Shown: piece by piece, positions 62,792 to 64,000 of the stretch
Numbering within the stretch: position 1 is the first letter of the stretch
Layout of the letters: each line of letters begins with the position of its first letter
Assembly: GCA_963792895.1 (NCBI GenBank)
Contig: CAWBYA010000003.1
Span: 310,001 to 374,000 of the forward strand
DNA: 64,000 bases
Direction of reading: 5' to 3'
From: UBA6912 sp963792895
GTDB taxonomy: Bacteria; Actinomycetota; Acidimicrobiia; Spongiisociales; UBA5794
Program-made: the position numbers and the translations under genes
Notes under the pieces: model-generated
The model's input: only the letters and a program-made list of their open reading frames with translations
Databases searched by the model: none
Told to the model about the DNA's origin: nothing

Positions 62792-64000
62792 TCAGTAGTC
62801 GACGACGAGGCGGAAGTCGACGACTTGAAGCTCGCCCTGGATCCTGTACCCGGCACCAGCCGCAACGAGGGGTGCCAGCACGTCTCTGGCGGCTTCGTCT
62901 GCGACGAAGTCGCTCATCAGAGCTGCGATGTCGATGTACATCGCGAGGCCTTCACCGGCGACCAAATCGTCGACCCGGCGGTATCGCTCGGCGACGTCGA
63001 GACCGCCTGATCCATCGAGAAGCTCGATCAGGGCCGTCGGCGACGACGCCGCAAACAAGGCGTCATCGGTCACGGCGACCGCGCCAACCGGCACCCCTTC
63101 GACGTCGACGATGCGCAGGTCACGCTCTTGACGGACGGCGAGACCCTGGTCGACGAGCAGCGAGAGCGCATTGTCCAGCGCCCGGCCGACGACGGATGCG
63201 TCGTCGACCCCGATGCCGAAGAGCATGGCGATGTCGACCCCTGTCTCCTCCACCAACACGCCGTCAGATGCGGGCAGAGCGGCGAAGAGCATCTCGCCTC
63301 CGAACTGCGGCAGCAGGTCATCGATGAGTGACATCCCGATCGCTGCGTCGGCCGGCTCGGTGAGCATCGCGAGGTCCTGCTCGGTCAGTCCCGCGCCTGC
63401 GAGGTTGTCGGTGTAGCCGCCGGTGATGCTCTCGAGATAGCGGTCGGGAAGGGCGACGTCGATGAACCCGTAAGTGTCGCTCGGAAGGCGCCCGGCCCAT
63501 CGTCCGGCTGCAACGGTCAGACCGTCGGGCGCCCGACTGGAGGCGCGAATTGCGATGCCGTCGTCGTCGAGTGTGAGCGTCGCCATGCTGGAGCCAAGAT
63601 GATCCGGGAAGGGCGACTCGACGCCGAGCGTCGCGTTGAGCTGCGCGAGCTGGTCTCCCAGGGTCGGCGATGTGAAGAACGTCATGAGTGGCTCTCCGCT
63701 CAGTACGGATGCGAGCTCCTGGAAGTCGTCTCGCTGCGCCACCGAATCGGACGGGTGCCAACTCGATGGCTCGCCGTACCGTCGCCGTCGAATCGCCCAT
63801 CAAGAACCGGCCGTCGGTGAGGGCGACGACAACCGGAGCGTCCGCCGCTTCCAGGTAGTAGGCGGCGCTTCCTGCGACCTGAATGCGCTCGACGGCAACG
63901 CCCGCACGCTCCGCCTCTGCGATCGCCCTGTCGAGGAACGCCGCTGCCCTCGGCTCGTCTCGCACTTCTACCGTCGCCAGGAACATCGGCGTGGCAGGTT
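62792..64000 (-). CDS. DUF3352-like protein (partial, frameshifted)
   Basis: The gene runs off the right edge; about 400 residues are visible. The part nearest the edge reads PMFLATVEVRDEPRAAAFLD, RIQVAGSAAYYLEAADAPV and ALTDGRFLMGDSTATVRRAI; a break near 63755 joins it to SVLSGEPLMTFFTSPTLGDQ, FPDHLGSSMATLTLDDDGI and later repeats of similar design (ALFAASSPTALIELLDGSG). Two rounds of 'strand, VVVxDxxLxxxss, xxxxxxxL' match DUF3352-type proteins, which are secreted or membrane-linked in actinobacteria and have no known role. Start and signal peptide lie outside the window. Confidence 0.65.

Overview
The window is high-GC DNA (roughly 65 percent by eye) with GTG/TTG starts, ATGA/GTGA gene overlaps, GGGGGA-type ribosome sites and several starts set 6-8 bases behind a TANNNT box (leaderless mRNAs). 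Together with a LipB-LipA fusion, an actinobacterial-style SucB, SufU/SufS/SufC and cysteine-containing surface repeats (GITxGCNPPxN...FCPD..VTRxQMAAFL), this points to an actinobacterium, most likely of the Acidimicrobiia type. That assignment is inference. No rRNA, tRNA, CRISPR array, insertion sequence or phage gene was recognised.

Layout. 0-2.3 kb holds NAD salvage (pncB end, pncA) and sufU. 2.4-23.6 kb is a large surface-glycan locus: glycosyltransferases, a WecA/MraY-type initiating transferase, a Wzy-like membrane protein, a CapD/WbpM-type sugar dehydratase, a Wzz-like chain-length protein with a decayed kinase domain, two sulfotransferases, a polysaccharide deacetylase, a formyltransferase/propeller fusion and a kinase-fold protein. 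Its right end (20.0-23.6 kb) is a compact five-gene set in which two paralogous lipoyl-fold proteins that have lost the lipoylated lysine alternate with SGNH-like proteins and a sulfotransferase. I regard this set as the strongest candidate for an undescribed system. A decayed MazF-type toxin gene follows.

24.2-29.6 kb holds a secreted propeller/PKD protein, another glycosyltransferase and a two-gene ABC-2 exporter. 29.8-41.9 kb is a cell-surface region: two G8/beta-helix paralogues, two SGNH-type secreted proteins and surface-repeat domains. Inside it lies an acyl-CoA-dehydrogenase-like flavoprotein, an adenylation enzyme and a carrier protein, the triad known from prolyl-carrier oxidation (pyrrole formation). 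42-64 kb is mainly housekeeping: sufCS, an F420-type oxidoreductase, a metallo-beta-lactamase-fold hydrolase, an acyl-CoA dehydrogenase, DsbA/DsbB-like proteins, a B12-dependent acyl-CoA mutase, a DAO-family oxidase, then lpd-sucB-lipBA-pepQ-like and tkt.

Caution. About twenty otherwise convincing genes carry single-base frameshifts, densest at 45.3-49.4 kb, while many long genes are intact. Several shifts lie in or near G/C runs. Sequencing or assembly error is the simplest explanation, so these are described as one gene each with the break marked. Coordinates of broken genes span both halves.
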